Assembly: GCA_045126975.1 (NCBI GenBank)
Contig: JBGVPL010000042.1
Location: forward strand, 97,941-161,940
Source of the DNA: Aphodosoma sp045126975
Lineage (GTDB): Bacteria; Bacteroidota; Bacteroidia; Bacteroidales; Paludibacteraceae
Direction of reading: 5' to 3'
Length of the DNA stretch: 64,000 bases
Positions 50,548 through 58,700 of this stretch are shown piece after piece; position 1 is the stretch's first letter, and the number at the start of each line of letters is the position of its first letter. Position numbers and translations under genes: made by a program. Below the pieces are notes generated by a model. The model was not told where the DNA came from. It saw only the letters and a program-made list of their open reading frames with translations, and did not search any database.

Positions 50548-51703
50548 ACGTCTTTTATCTCTCGACATATTACGGGGTATCACCATTGCAGGTATGATAA
50601 TGGTGAATAACCCTGGGTCGTGGGGTTCTATTTATGCCCCACTGAAGCATGCTGCGTGGAATGGGTTGACACCAACCGACTTGGTGTTTCCGTTCTTCAT
50701 GTTTATCATGGGCGTTAGTATGTATATAAGTTATAGCAAATTTGGATTTAAGTTTTCAGGCTCTACGTTCACTAAACTTTTGCGTCGCTCGCTGGTATTG
50801 TTTGCCATAGGGTTGTTTCTCAATTGGTTCGGACTTACTTGTCGTGGCATGGCGGCTTTGCGCGATTCGGATATGAATTGGTTTTTGCGCCTATGGGATG
50901 CTGGATTTCTTCATCTTGAGAAATGGCGTATAATGGGAGTTTTGCAACGCTTGGCATTGGTTAGTTTTGGAGGGTCGTTGATATTATTGATTGTAAATCA
51001 GAAGTTAATCCCTTGGTTGATAGGTGTTATTTTGTTGGGTTATTCGGCATTGATGATATCGACTGATAGTCTTGAGTTGTCGGTTGAGAATTTGGCAGCA
51101 CGAGTTGATTTAGCAATTTTAGGCGATTCACACATGTATCATATCAGTGGTATTGCTCTCGACCCAGAGGGTTGGGTATCGACTATTCCTTGTATTGCGC
51201 ATGTATTGATAGGTGTGATGGCAGGTGCGTTGATTATGGGAGTGAAAGACAATCATCAGAAAATCGAACGATTAGGTTTGTTGGGCGCTGTGATTTTGAT
51301 GCTTGGGTTCCTTTGGGATTATGCTATGCCGATTAACAAAACATTGTGGTCGTCGTCATACGTATTAGTTACTTGTGGTTTAGCTTCATTGCTTTTGGCT
51401 GTGTTGATATGGTTGATTGACGTGAAGGGTTATAAGGCATGGACTCGCTTCTTCGAGACATTTGGTGTCAATCCGATGGCAATATTCGTGTTTGCGGGAT
51501 TGTTTGCTAATTTGATTTCTAATATAGGCTTCACTACTGCAGCAGGCAAATGGGTTAGTCTTAAAGGTTATCTCTATGCGGATATTTTATCTCCATTCTT
51601 TGGACCTACACTTGGCTCATTGGTTTTTGCTTTGATGTTTATCGGTTTTTGTTGGTTGGTTGCATTGCCATTGTATTTGAAGAAGATATATATTAAGATA
51701 TAG
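50537..51703 (+). CDS. DUF5009/heparan-alpha-glucosaminide N-acetyltransferase-like membrane protein
   Basis: 388 residues, about ten spans. The start RLLSLDILRGITIAGMIMVN, then WNGLTPTDLVFPFFMFIMGV, is typical of the DUF1624/DUF5009 (HGSNAT/NagX-like) acyltransferases, which acetylate amino sugars across a membrane. The FFETFGVNPMAIFVFAGL segment near the end agrees. Substrate unknown. Its start codon lies inside pspC, and a terminator follows. Confidence 0.88.
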   Translation: MQNKRLLSLDILRGITIAGMIMVNNPGSWGSIYAPLKHAAWNGLTPTDLVFPFFMFIMGVSMYISYSKFGFKFSGSTFTKLLRRSLVLFAIGLFLNWFGLTCRGMAALRDSDMNWFLRLWDAGFLHLEKWRIMGVLQRLALVSFGGSLILLIVNQKLIPWLIGVILLGYSALMISTDSLELSVENLAARVDLAILGDSHMYHISGIALDPEGWVSTIPCIAHVLIGVMAGALIMGVKDNHQKIERLGLLGAVILMLGFLWDYAMPINKTLWSSSYVLVTCGLASLLLAVLIWLIDVKGYKAWTRFFETFGVNPMAIFVFAGLFANLISNIGFTTAAGKWVSLKGYLYADILSPFFGPTLGSLVFALMFIGFCWLVALPLYLKKIYIKI

Positions 51704-51733
51704 TCAACAGTCGATATCGATAGTTGGATATAA

Positions 51734-51768
51734 AAAAGGCGGACATCCGATTGGGGTGTCCGCCTTTG
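51734..51768 (+). terminator. Terminator after the acyltransferase gene
   Basis: AAAGGCGGACA..TGTCCGCCTTT hairpin, sharing the AGGCGGACA word with the terminator at 17976. Confidence 0.8.
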
Positions 51769-51809
51769 ATTTAGGTTTTAGATTTTGCTTGTAATTATGT
51801 TAGTTGTAT

Positions 51810-51856
51810 ACCCCTCCCCCCTTTGGGGACCTCCCCTAAGACAGGGGAGGAATATG
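51810..51856. repeat. C-rich palindromic repeat (REP-like)
   Basis: CCCCCTTTGGGG-type hairpin followed by CTCCCCTAAGACAGGGGAG and AATATG. Same family as 17519, 52470 and the insert in rnr. Confidence 0.75.
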
Positions 51857-51864
51857 AGTATTAA

Positions 51865-52413
51865 TTATTTTTTGAAGTAGCGGTTATAGAGACCTTCGAA
51901 ACCTTTGCCGTGACGAGCCTCGTCTTTAGCCATTTCGTGAACAGTGTCATGGATAGCGTCGAGGTTACGTTCTTTAGCGATGCGAGCGATACGCATTTTG
52001 TCTTCACAAGCACCTGATTCAGCGTTCATACGTTTTTCGAGGTTAGTTTTAGTATCCCATACTACATCGCCAAGAAGTTCAGCGAATTTAGCAGCGTGTT
52101 CAGCTTCTTCCCATGCATAGCGTTTGAAAGCTTCAGCGATTTCTGGATAACCTTCGCGGTCGGCTTGACGGCTCATAGCAAGGTACATACCTACTTCAGT
52201 AGCTTCGCCCATGAAGTGAGCGTTGAGGTCGCGAATCATATCTTCGCCAGTGCCTTTAGCTACACCGATTTCGTGTTCAGTAACAAATTGAAGTTTATCT
52301 GTTGCAACGAGTTCTTTGAATTTTTCAGCTGGTTGTTTGCATTGTGGGCAGATAGCTGGAGCAGCGTCACCTTCGTGAACATAACCGCAAATAGTGCAAG
52401 AAAATTTTTTCAT
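51865..52413 (-). CDS. Reverse rubrerythrin (N-terminal rubredoxin + ferritin-like domain)
   Basis: 182 residues. Rubredoxin-like knuckles CTICGY and CPQCKQP (residues 5-27) come first, then the ferritin-like di-iron domain (about 45-180) with ExxH pairs: EVGMYLAMSRQA, WEEAEHAAKFAELL, EAKDEARHGKGFEGL. The domain order is reversed relative to classical rubrerythrin. It reduces hydrogen peroxide with NADH-derived electrons in anaerobes. It is followed leftward by nothing related and preceded by a mini-rubredoxin and a Fur/PerR gene: a peroxide-defence locus. Confidence 0.93.
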   Translation of the reverse strand: MKKFSCTICGYVHEGDAAPAICPQCKQPAEKFKELVATDKLQFVTEHEIGVAKGTGEDMIRDLNAHFMGEATEVGMYLAMSRQADREGYPEIAEAFKRYAWEEAEHAAKFAELLGDVVWDTKTNLEKRMNAESGACEDKMRIARIAKERNLDAIHDTVHEMAKDEARHGKGFEGLYNRYFKK

Positions 52414-52469
52414 AGTTGTAAATTGTTTTAGTTAGTTATTATTAAGTTTTAATTTTTTTTATTTTGCAA

Positions 52470-52512
52470 CCCCCTCCCCTTTGGGACTCCCCCTAAAACA
52501 GGGGGAGAATAC
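52470..52512. repeat. C-rich palindromic repeat (REP-like)
   Basis: CCCCCTCCCCTTTGGG then CTCCCCCTAAAACAGGGGGAG and AATAC, between the reverse rubrerythrin and mini-rubredoxin genes. Confidence 0.75.
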
Positions 52513-52557
52513 AGGGCTATAATATTTTTACGCTTTTTTTAGGATTGAGAGTTTCTT

Positions 52558-52731
52558 TTATTTAAACCAGTTTTTTATTTTGTCGAGCCATGAAGAAGAC
52601 TCTTTTTTAGGTGCTCGATCGTTAGGTACTTCTTTGAATTTGCTTGCCGGTTGTTTGCATACTGGGCAAACTGAAGGTGGTTGTTCGCCGTAGTGGACAT
52701 AACCACATACTGTGCATACATACTTTTTCAT
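52558..52731 (-). CDS. Mini-rubredoxin-like protein
   Basis: 57 residues beginning MKKYVCTVCGYVHYGEQPPS with VCPVCKQPASKF: two CxxC knuckles as in the rubredoxin domain of the neighbouring reverse rubrerythrin, followed by a basic tail ending SSSWLDKIKNWFK, which looks like an amphipathic helix. It probably carries electrons to the rubrerythrin, or is a derivative of its N-terminal domain. Start ATG at 52731; the leader is TAATAACTAATAAC words. Confidence 0.85.
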   Translation of the reverse strand: MKKYVCTVCGYVHYGEQPPSVCPVCKQPASKFKEVPNDRAPKKESSSWLDKIKNWFK

Positions 52732-52786
52732 GATAATAGACTTTTATTAGTTATTAGTTATTAGTTATTAATGTACTATCTCTTAT

Positions 52787-52830
52787 TCCCTACTCCTTGT
52801 TCCCTGTTCCTTGTTCCTTATTCCCTATTT
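52787..52830 (-). repeat. GGGAATAAGG micro-word tract forming the fur C-terminus
   Basis: Leftward GGGAATAAGGAACAAGGAAC-type words; they encode IGNKEQGTGNKE and the stop of the Fur-family gene. Confidence 0.75.
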
Positions 52831-53221
52831 TTAGGCATTTTGGACATTTGCCCCAGTAATAGACGTGTACGTTATCGATTTTGAATCCTGAAGTATTACC
52901 GTCTGACATGGTAGGTTGAGGAATGTCGTATAGTTCGCCACATAATTGGCAACGGAAGTGAGCGTGTGAACTGATGTCGGCGTCGTAGCGCACGTTTTTT
53001 TCATCAATTGTTAGTGCAAGAACCGCGCCATTTTCTACTAAATTTCGCAAAACATTATATACTGTCGTTTTGCTGAGCGTAGGCATTGTCGGATTTAGTG
53101 CCAAATAGATGTCATCGACCGTTGGGTGAATGCGATGCTCGAGCAAATATTTTAGTATCGCAATGCGTTGCACCGATGGGCGGATGTTATGGCTGTTTAG
53201 TATGTCTATCGCTTCGGTCAT
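52790..53221 (-). CDS. Fur family regulator, PerR-like
   Basis: 143 residues. Winged-helix N-domain (RPSVQRIAILKYLLEHRIHP, TLSKTTVYNVLRNLVENG), then the metal-binding hinge VRYDADISSHAHFRCQLCGE with structural CxxC and a second CPKC near the end. The HAHF.C..CG pattern is common to PerR/Fur. Beside rubrerythrin genes it is most likely a peroxide sensor. A palindrome TGTAATGATTACA lies 52 bases upstream. The last 11 residues are encoded by a micro-word repeat and follow directly on CPKCLK. Confidence 0.9.
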   Translation of the reverse strand: MTEAIDILNSHNIRPSVQRIAILKYLLEHRIHPTVDDIYLALNPTMPTLSKTTVYNVLRNLVENGAVLALTIDEKNVRYDADISSHAHFRCQLCGELYDIPQPTMSDGNTSGFKIDNVHVYYWGKCPKCLKIGNKEQGTGNKE

Positions 53222-53272
53222 TGTATTTATGATTTTGTTTGTTTTTACAGTTTTGTAATCTTATTTCATTTT

Positions 53273-53285
53273 TGTAATGATTACA
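53273..53285. promoter_or_regulatory. PerR/Fur-box-like operator
   Basis: TGTAAT-g-ATTACA, a perfect 6-1-6 inverted repeat between the fur promoter (-7 box at 53302-53309) and its ATG; probably autoregulatory. Confidence 0.55.
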
Positions 53286-53301
53286 TTTTTAATTTCGATG
53301 C

Positions 53302-53333
53302 AAAATTATAACAAATATTTCATATACGCAATA
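53302..53333 (-). promoter_or_regulatory. Promoter of the Fur/PerR gene
   Basis: Leftward ATTG (53333-53330), 20-base spacer, TAATTTTG (53309-53302). Confidence 0.5.
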
Positions 53334-53393
53334 GTCAAATAAAAATTTAACTATTTTTAACTAATAGCGTTTTAGTGTTAATGAAAAAAGTAG

Positions 53394-53658
53394 TAACTTT
53401 GTGAAAGAGTTGAGAGTTGAAAGACGAGAGTTGAAAGATTTGTATTTCGTTATATATGGGTCTGTTATTTAAGACTTTACAGTTTGTTTTTAATAAACTT
53501 ACTATACTAAACATTAAAAAAGAGCGGAGCGAGTAAGTCTCATATTTCGTTATTCGTGTACAGACGCAATATATTGCGTCTCTACTTCTAAAAATCTATA
53601 AAGTTAAATTCGAATGGCGAGTCTCGTTACTCGCTACTCGTTACTAAAAATCTATAAT
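53394..53658 (+). promoter_or_regulatory. Promoter and repeat-rich leader of the SDR gene
   Basis: -7 box TAACTTTG (53394-53401) with TTTA at 53371-53374. The leader contains GAGAGTTGAAAG words, one AGACGCAATATATTGCGTCT palindrome (53562-53582) and the TACTCGCTACTCGTTACT element (53628-53645) before the ATG. No ORF of its own. Confidence 0.5.
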
Positions 53659-54417
53659 ATGAAAAAAATTGCTTTAATTACAGGTGCTACATCAGGTATT
53701 GGTCGTGCAACAGCTATAGCTTTGGCTGATGAAGGTTATAATTTAATTCTTACTGGACGTCGTAAAGAGCGTCTTGATGAGTTAAAAGAATTGGTTGGTA
53801 TTACGTACAAAGCCGATGCTTTGGTTCTCAATTTTGATGTTCGCAACCAAGCTGAAGTGGCAGCTGCTGTGGCATCGATACCTACAGCATGGCGCAAAAT
53901 CGATGTTTTGGTAAACAATGCAGGTTTGGCAGTAGGTCTTAATCCTATTCAAGAGGGATTGCTTGAAGATTGGGAGCGCATGATTGATACTAATATCAAA
54001 GGTCTTCTTTATATGTCGCGTGAAATTGCTCCGTTGATGTGTGAACGTGGTGCAGGTCATATCGTAAATATTTGTTCAACTGCAGGTAAAGAAGTCTATG
54101 CTAATGGTAATGTTTATTGTGCTACAAAACATGCAGTAGATGCTATTAGTAAAGGTATGCGTATAGATATGCTTAAATATGGTATTAAGGTTACAAATAT
54201 TTGTCCAGGTGCAGTAGAAACAGAATTCTCGCTTGTTCGTTTCAAAAACGATAAAGAACGTGCTGATAAAACATACGAAGGCATGACTCCGCTCACAGGC
54301 GATGATATTGCTAACCTTATTCGTTTTGCAGTTACATTGCCACCACACGTATGTATTAATGACCTCGTGGTAACGCCAACAGCACAAGCAAACGCAACAA
54401 ATATTTTAAGAAAATAA
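53659..54417 (+). CDS. Short-chain dehydrogenase/reductase (YdfG-like)
   Basis: 252 residues from the ATG at 53659. Rossmann TGATSGIGRATA (about 8-19), DVLVNNAGLAVG, the catalytic Ser in NICSTAGKE, YCATKHAVDAIS (YxxxK) and PGAVETEFSLVRF. It matches the NADP-dependent 3-hydroxy acid/serine dehydrogenase subgroup of SDRs; the substrate is not certain. The in-frame codons before 53659 translate the leader repeat and are not used here. Confidence 0.92.
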   Translation: MKKIALITGATSGIGRATAIALADEGYNLILTGRRKERLDELKELVGITYKADALVLNFDVRNQAEVAAAVASIPTAWRKIDVLVNNAGLAVGLNPIQEGLLEDWERMIDTNIKGLLYMSREIAPLMCERGAGHIVNICSTAGKEVYANGNVYCATKHAVDAISKGMRIDMLKYGIKVTNICPGAVETEFSLVRFKNDKERADKTYEGMTPLTGDDIANLIRFAVTLPPHVCINDLVVTPTAQANATNILRK

Positions 54418-54426
54418 ATTTTCTTA

Positions 54427-54512
54427 ATGCACAATTCACAATGCATAATGCACAATTGCCTTCGGCATTAAATTATTTTATAATTGTGCATTGTGAATTG
54501 TGCATTTTGCAT
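54427..54512 (+). repeat. Intercistronic inverted repeat before rnhA
   Basis: ATGCACAATTCACAATGCAT.. pairs with ..AATTGTGCATTGTGAATT in a long hairpin whose loop contains GCC-ttc-GGC; it ends about 10 bases before the ATG. Confidence 0.75.
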
Positions 54513-54521
54513 TGATGAATT

Positions 54522-55171
54522 ATGGCAAAAAAGAATAAATATTATGTAGTGTGGCGGGGTAGGCTGACGGGTATTTTTGAGTCGTGGGAAGAGTGTAAGC
54601 AGCAGATAGATGGTTTTGAAGGGGCGCAGTATAAAGGCTATCCGACTCGTGAATTAGCAGAAGCCGCTCATAAACTCAATTATTGGCAAGCTGTCAAACA
54701 AGGAGTAGGGAATAGGGAGCAGGGAATAGGGAGCAAGGAGCAAGGATTCTCAATTCTCAATTCTCAATTCAAACACCTTCTTTGTCGGTTGATGCTGCTT
54801 GTAGTGGTAATCCGGGTGTGATGGAATATCGAGGAGTTGATACAGCCACTGGGCGTGAAATATTCCGTATGGGGCCATTTGAGCATGCTACTAATAATAT
54901 AGGTGAATTTTTGGCTTTAGTGCATGGATTAGCTTTGCTTAAACAGTATAATAAAACAATGCCTATTTATTCAGATAGTGTAAATGCAATGGCGTGGGTG
55001 AGAGCAAAAAAGTGTCGTACAAAATTGGCTCGTACCGAAAAGAATGTAGAGGTGTTTAATCTCATTGCACGTGCCGAGCGTTGGCTTGAAGAAAATCATT
55101 ATACAACTCAAATACTTAAGTGGGATACTCCAAATTGGGGCGAAATACCAGCCGATTTTGGAAGAAAATAG
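54522..55171 (+). pseudogene. rnhA: Viroplasmin/RNase HI fusion, reading frame broken in a micro-word repeat
   Basis: The first frame (54522-54821) encodes the viroplasmin/RNase HI N-terminal domain: KYYVVWRGRLTGIFESWEEC and FEGAQYKGYPTRELAEAA. The catalytic domain lies in another frame ending at 55171: LSVDAACSGNPG (Asp), NNIGEFLAL (Glu), PIYSDSVNAMAW (Asp) and a final Asp near WGEIPADFG. That frame is open from 54716. Moving from the first to the second needs a net -1 shift within 54716-54821, where GGGAGCAGGGAATAGGGAGC and TTCTCAATTCTCAATTC words expanded. No canonical slippery heptamer is evident. The catalytic residues are all present. Confidence 0.85.
54705..54772 (+). repeat. Micro-word tract at the rnhA frame break
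   Basis: AGTAGGGAATAGGGAGCAGG words followed by three TTCTCAA words. Confidence 0.75.
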
Positions 55172-55296
55172 GTGTTTGGGCTTGTAATAGAAGAGAATAT
55201 TAACATAAATTATCGTAAATTTATCCAGAAATTTCGATTGTTATGTTGTTAGTAATCAATGAAATATTATTTTTTTATAAAAAATATAATATTTTA

Positions 55297-55328
55297 TTTG
55301 GTTGTATCATAAAAAAGTTGTAACTTTG
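55297..55328 (+). promoter_or_regulatory. Promoter of the tRNA pair
   Basis: TTTG (55297-55300), 20 bases, TAACTTTG (55321-55328); an exact consensus match, 11 bases before tRNA-Gly. Confidence 0.7.
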
Positions 55329-55339
55329 CAGTCGCAAAT

Positions 55340-55412
55340 GCGGAAATAGCTCAGTTGGTAGAGCACAACCTTGCCAAGGTTGGGGTCGCGGGTTCGAGTC
55401 CCGTTTTCCGCT
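55340..55412 (+). tRNA. tRNA-Gly (GCC)
   Basis: 73 bases. Acceptor GCGGAAA/TTTCCGC, D-loop AGCTCAGTTGGTAGAGC, anticodon stem CAACC/GGTTG with loop TTGCCAA (anticodon GCC at 34-36), T-arm GGGTTCGAGTCCC. CCA is not encoded. Confidence 0.97.
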
Positions 55413-55420
55413 CACAGATT

Positions 55421-55445
55421 AAAAATCGGGAAACTCCCGATTTTT
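55421..55445 (+). terminator. Hairpin between the two tRNAs
   Basis: AAAAATCGGGA-aac-TCCCGATTTTT; a terminator or processing signal. Confidence 0.6.
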
Positions 55446-55470
55446 CTGTATAAGGGTTATATAGTTTACC

Positions 55471-55554
55471 GCCCGGATGGTGGAATGGTAGACACGAAGG
55501 ACTTAAAATCCTTTGGCCATTGCGGCTGTGCGGGTTCAAGTCCCGCTCCGGGTA
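55471..55554 (+). tRNA. tRNA-Leu (TAA)
   Basis: 84 bases with the long variable arm of class II tRNA. Acceptor GCCCGGA/TCCGGGT (first pair G-U), anticodon loop CTTAAAA (anticodon TAA), T-arm GGGTTCAAGTCCC. CCA is not encoded. Confidence 0.95.
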
Positions 55555-55555
55555 C

Positions 55556-55598
55556 AACAAGAGACTGATTTTTTTATCAGTCTCTTGTTTTTTTTATA
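55556..55598 (+). terminator. Terminator after the tRNA pair
   Basis: ACAAGAGACTGAT pairs with ATCAGTCTCTTGT, followed by T8. Confidence 0.85.
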
Positions 55599-55633
55599 TA
55601 TTATTTTTTATGTTGAATAACATGTTTTTTTAT

Positions 55634-55664
55634 TTTGTTGTATGAAAAATTTTTACTACATTTG
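55634..55664 (+). promoter_or_regulatory. Promoter of the giant surface protein
   Basis: TTTG (55634-55637), 19 bases, TACATTTG (55657-55664). Confidence 0.65.
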
Positions 55665-55723
55665 CCACGCAAAATGTGAATTTTTGTAAATAAAATACTA
55701 TTGTTTAATTTAATTTTTTTATC

Positions 55724-58700
55724 ATGAAAAAAGTTTACAGTTTATTAACTGCTTTGTTGGTGACTATGTTGCTAACTTCATGGCAGTTAAATGCTCAAGT
55801 TCTCTTGAATGAGAATTTTGATGCTGTAGAGTCTGGTGTGCCTACAGGCTGGATCGCTGAGGGTACATACAGCAATTCTTGGCAAAGTACGAAAGGTTCG
55901 TATGCGACAGGATGGGAAAATTCGTATGGTTTGTATTTCAACTGTTATTCTGCATCTTCAGGAAAAACAGCTATTTTGAAAACGCCTGTACTTGATTTGA
56001 CGTCATCAACTAAAGACATGATGTTGACATTCAATCTTTATGATGCTGATGAAGATGAAATTAGAGTTTATGTTTCAACAGATGGTGGTGAAACATACGA
56101 AGACAATTTGTTATTAACTTGTGAAAAGGTATCAGCTTGGCAAACAATTGAACTTCCTCTTGCGGCATATAAAACTTCTAACAATGTTCGTATTGTTTGG
56201 TATGGTATCTCTTCATATGGTTACTCTCGTCCTACAATCGATAACGTAATGGTAGCTCCTGCTCCATCTTGTGCTGTGGCTGAAAATATGTTTGTTACAG
56301 AACAAGAACAAGAGGGTGCTCTCCTTAATTGGAAAGTTGCTACTGGTAAAGGTGCTGCTGCTGATAATTATGCACTTTCGGTTTATGCAGTAGGAAATGA
56401 TACTCCTGTATTCTCTGAAACAGTAACTCCAGATGTTGAAGAAGGTGTATATTCTTATTGGGTAGAAGACCTTGAACCTGGTTCTGGATATTATTTTACA
56501 GTGTATGGCGTATGTGGCGCAGGCGATGAAGCTGCTCTTGCTACAAGTGCTATTTTCTATACAGCATGTAATCCATACGAATTACCACTTGCATTAGATA
56601 CTGTTAAGGATACAGATTTGATACCTTGTTGGACAATGGTAAATGCTGATTATAATGCTAATACAGTATATCTTAATACCAACACAACTATTTTTGCAAC
56701 ACCAGTTCTTAATCATGCGGCAAATGATATTGAAGTTACTTTGCGTTATGCAGGATCAAGCAACGGTACTGGTTTCTATTATGGCGTTGCATCTGATGCT
56801 TTTTGTGCTGATTTTGATACACTTGGTTATGTAACTCATACTTCTTCTTATGGAGAAAGTAAAATTTCTGTTAACACAGCAGGTACTAAATTTGGTGATG
56901 CAACTGGTAAAGTGTTTGCTATCCGTCCTGATACTTATATGTTTATTTATGGTATCAATGTACACCAAAAACCATGTTGTCCTTCAGTAGAACAAGTTCA
57001 AGCTACTGCTATCGACTCTGCAAGTATCGAAGTTAGCTGGTTAGGTTCTGCAGCTTCTTACAATATCACTCTTGTTGATACTGTTGCAAACAATACAATC
57101 AATCGTACAGCTACAACTAATCCTGCTGTTCTTGGCGATTTGAATCCTCAAACTACATATCTTGTACTCGTTCAAGCTAATTGTGGTGATTGCCAAAGTG
57201 AATGGAGTGATTCTATCTATGTATCAACTCTTTGTGGTGTTGGTGAAGCTGAATTTACTGAAAGCTTCGAATATGAAGAACTTGGTTCTGTAATGCCAGA
57301 ATGTTGGGTTCAAAGCAAAAAAGATGCTTGGATTGTAAATCATAGCATTAGTTATTATGACACTCCAAACAATGCTGCTAATGGTCACAGTGCTATTTAT
57401 ATGTATTATTATGGTGTTGAAAGTGGTAAAACTGCAACATTCTCACCACAACCATTTAACGTAGCTACTCCTGGTCAATACGACGTGAAATTTGCTATGT
57501 ATCGTTATAGCAAACAATATAGCTCATACGAAGGCGATGGTACTTTGACTGTTTGGGCAAATAATCGTCCTGATACAGTAGGTGCTGTGAAAATTTGTGA
57601 AATCGATCGTTATTTCGAATATGCTCCAGCTGAAAAAGCTGCAGGTTGGTACTACTACGACTTTAATATTCCTACTGTTACAGGTACAGTATATCTCGTA
57701 TTTGAAGGTAAATCTAACGCAATTAACAACCTTTATCTCGATGATATCAGTGTTTATACATCTCCTACATGTCGTAAAGTTCGTAATATTACACTTGGCG
57801 AACCTACAACTACAACAATCCCTGTACAATGGGAAGCTGCTGAAGGTACATCACAATGGGTTATTAACTATCAAGTTCTTGCAGGCGAAACAGTTGTTGT
57901 TTTTGACTCTGTTCCTACTTCTAATAATCCATTCGTAATCGAAGGTCTTGAAAATTCTTCTGCTTATACAATTAAAGGTACAGTTACTACATATTGTAGC
58001 GAAACAGACCGTGGTGAAGCTATTCCATTTGAATATGATTTCCAAACCGCTTGTGAAGCTATCACAACATTCCCATATTTCGAAGGCTTCGAAGGTTCAT
58101 TCCCTCCAGTTTGTTGGGACATGAAAAATACTGCAGGTAACAGTGAATTTGTATGGCAACAATACTCTTCTTCTACTTATGTGAAAGAGGGTCAATATGC
58201 TGCTTATTTCACATATAAACCTGCAGGTTCAAAAGCTATCCTTGTAACTCCTGAGTTTGCTTTCCCTGAAGATGAAGATTATCGTATCGAATTGTATGCT
58301 TATCGTTCTACTTCAGGCTCAACTACTGCAAGTTATAGAGGTGAAGGTATTGGAATTTATTTAAGTAATACTAAAGAAGTTACTGCGGATGCAACTTTAT
58401 TGGCTTTCATTCCTCGTTTGACTGATGAGTCTAATGAAAATGGTGTATTCTCTGTTGGTACTGTAGCTTCTACAGGTTTGTATCAATATAAATTTGATTT
58501 CAACACTTCAGAATATACAGGTAAATATATTATTTTTGAAGCGTTGACAAACAATGGTTATCAACAATCATTCGATAACCTTTGGATTGGTCCAAAACCA
58601 GCTATCGATGTAATTACTCAATTCTCTGTAGATTCAGTTGTTATTGATGCAGCTCGTATCAAAATTCCTGATGAAACAGTTGCAATGTTCGATATTATCT

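Noticed and set aside
53614..53658. Upstream start extending the SDR by 15 codons
   Set aside because: These codons translate the TACTCG leader; the SDR fold begins at MKKIALITGA.
54716..54821. Programmed -1 frameshift in rnhA
   Set aside because: No X XXY YYZ slippery heptamer or following structure was found; repeat-length change explains the break better.
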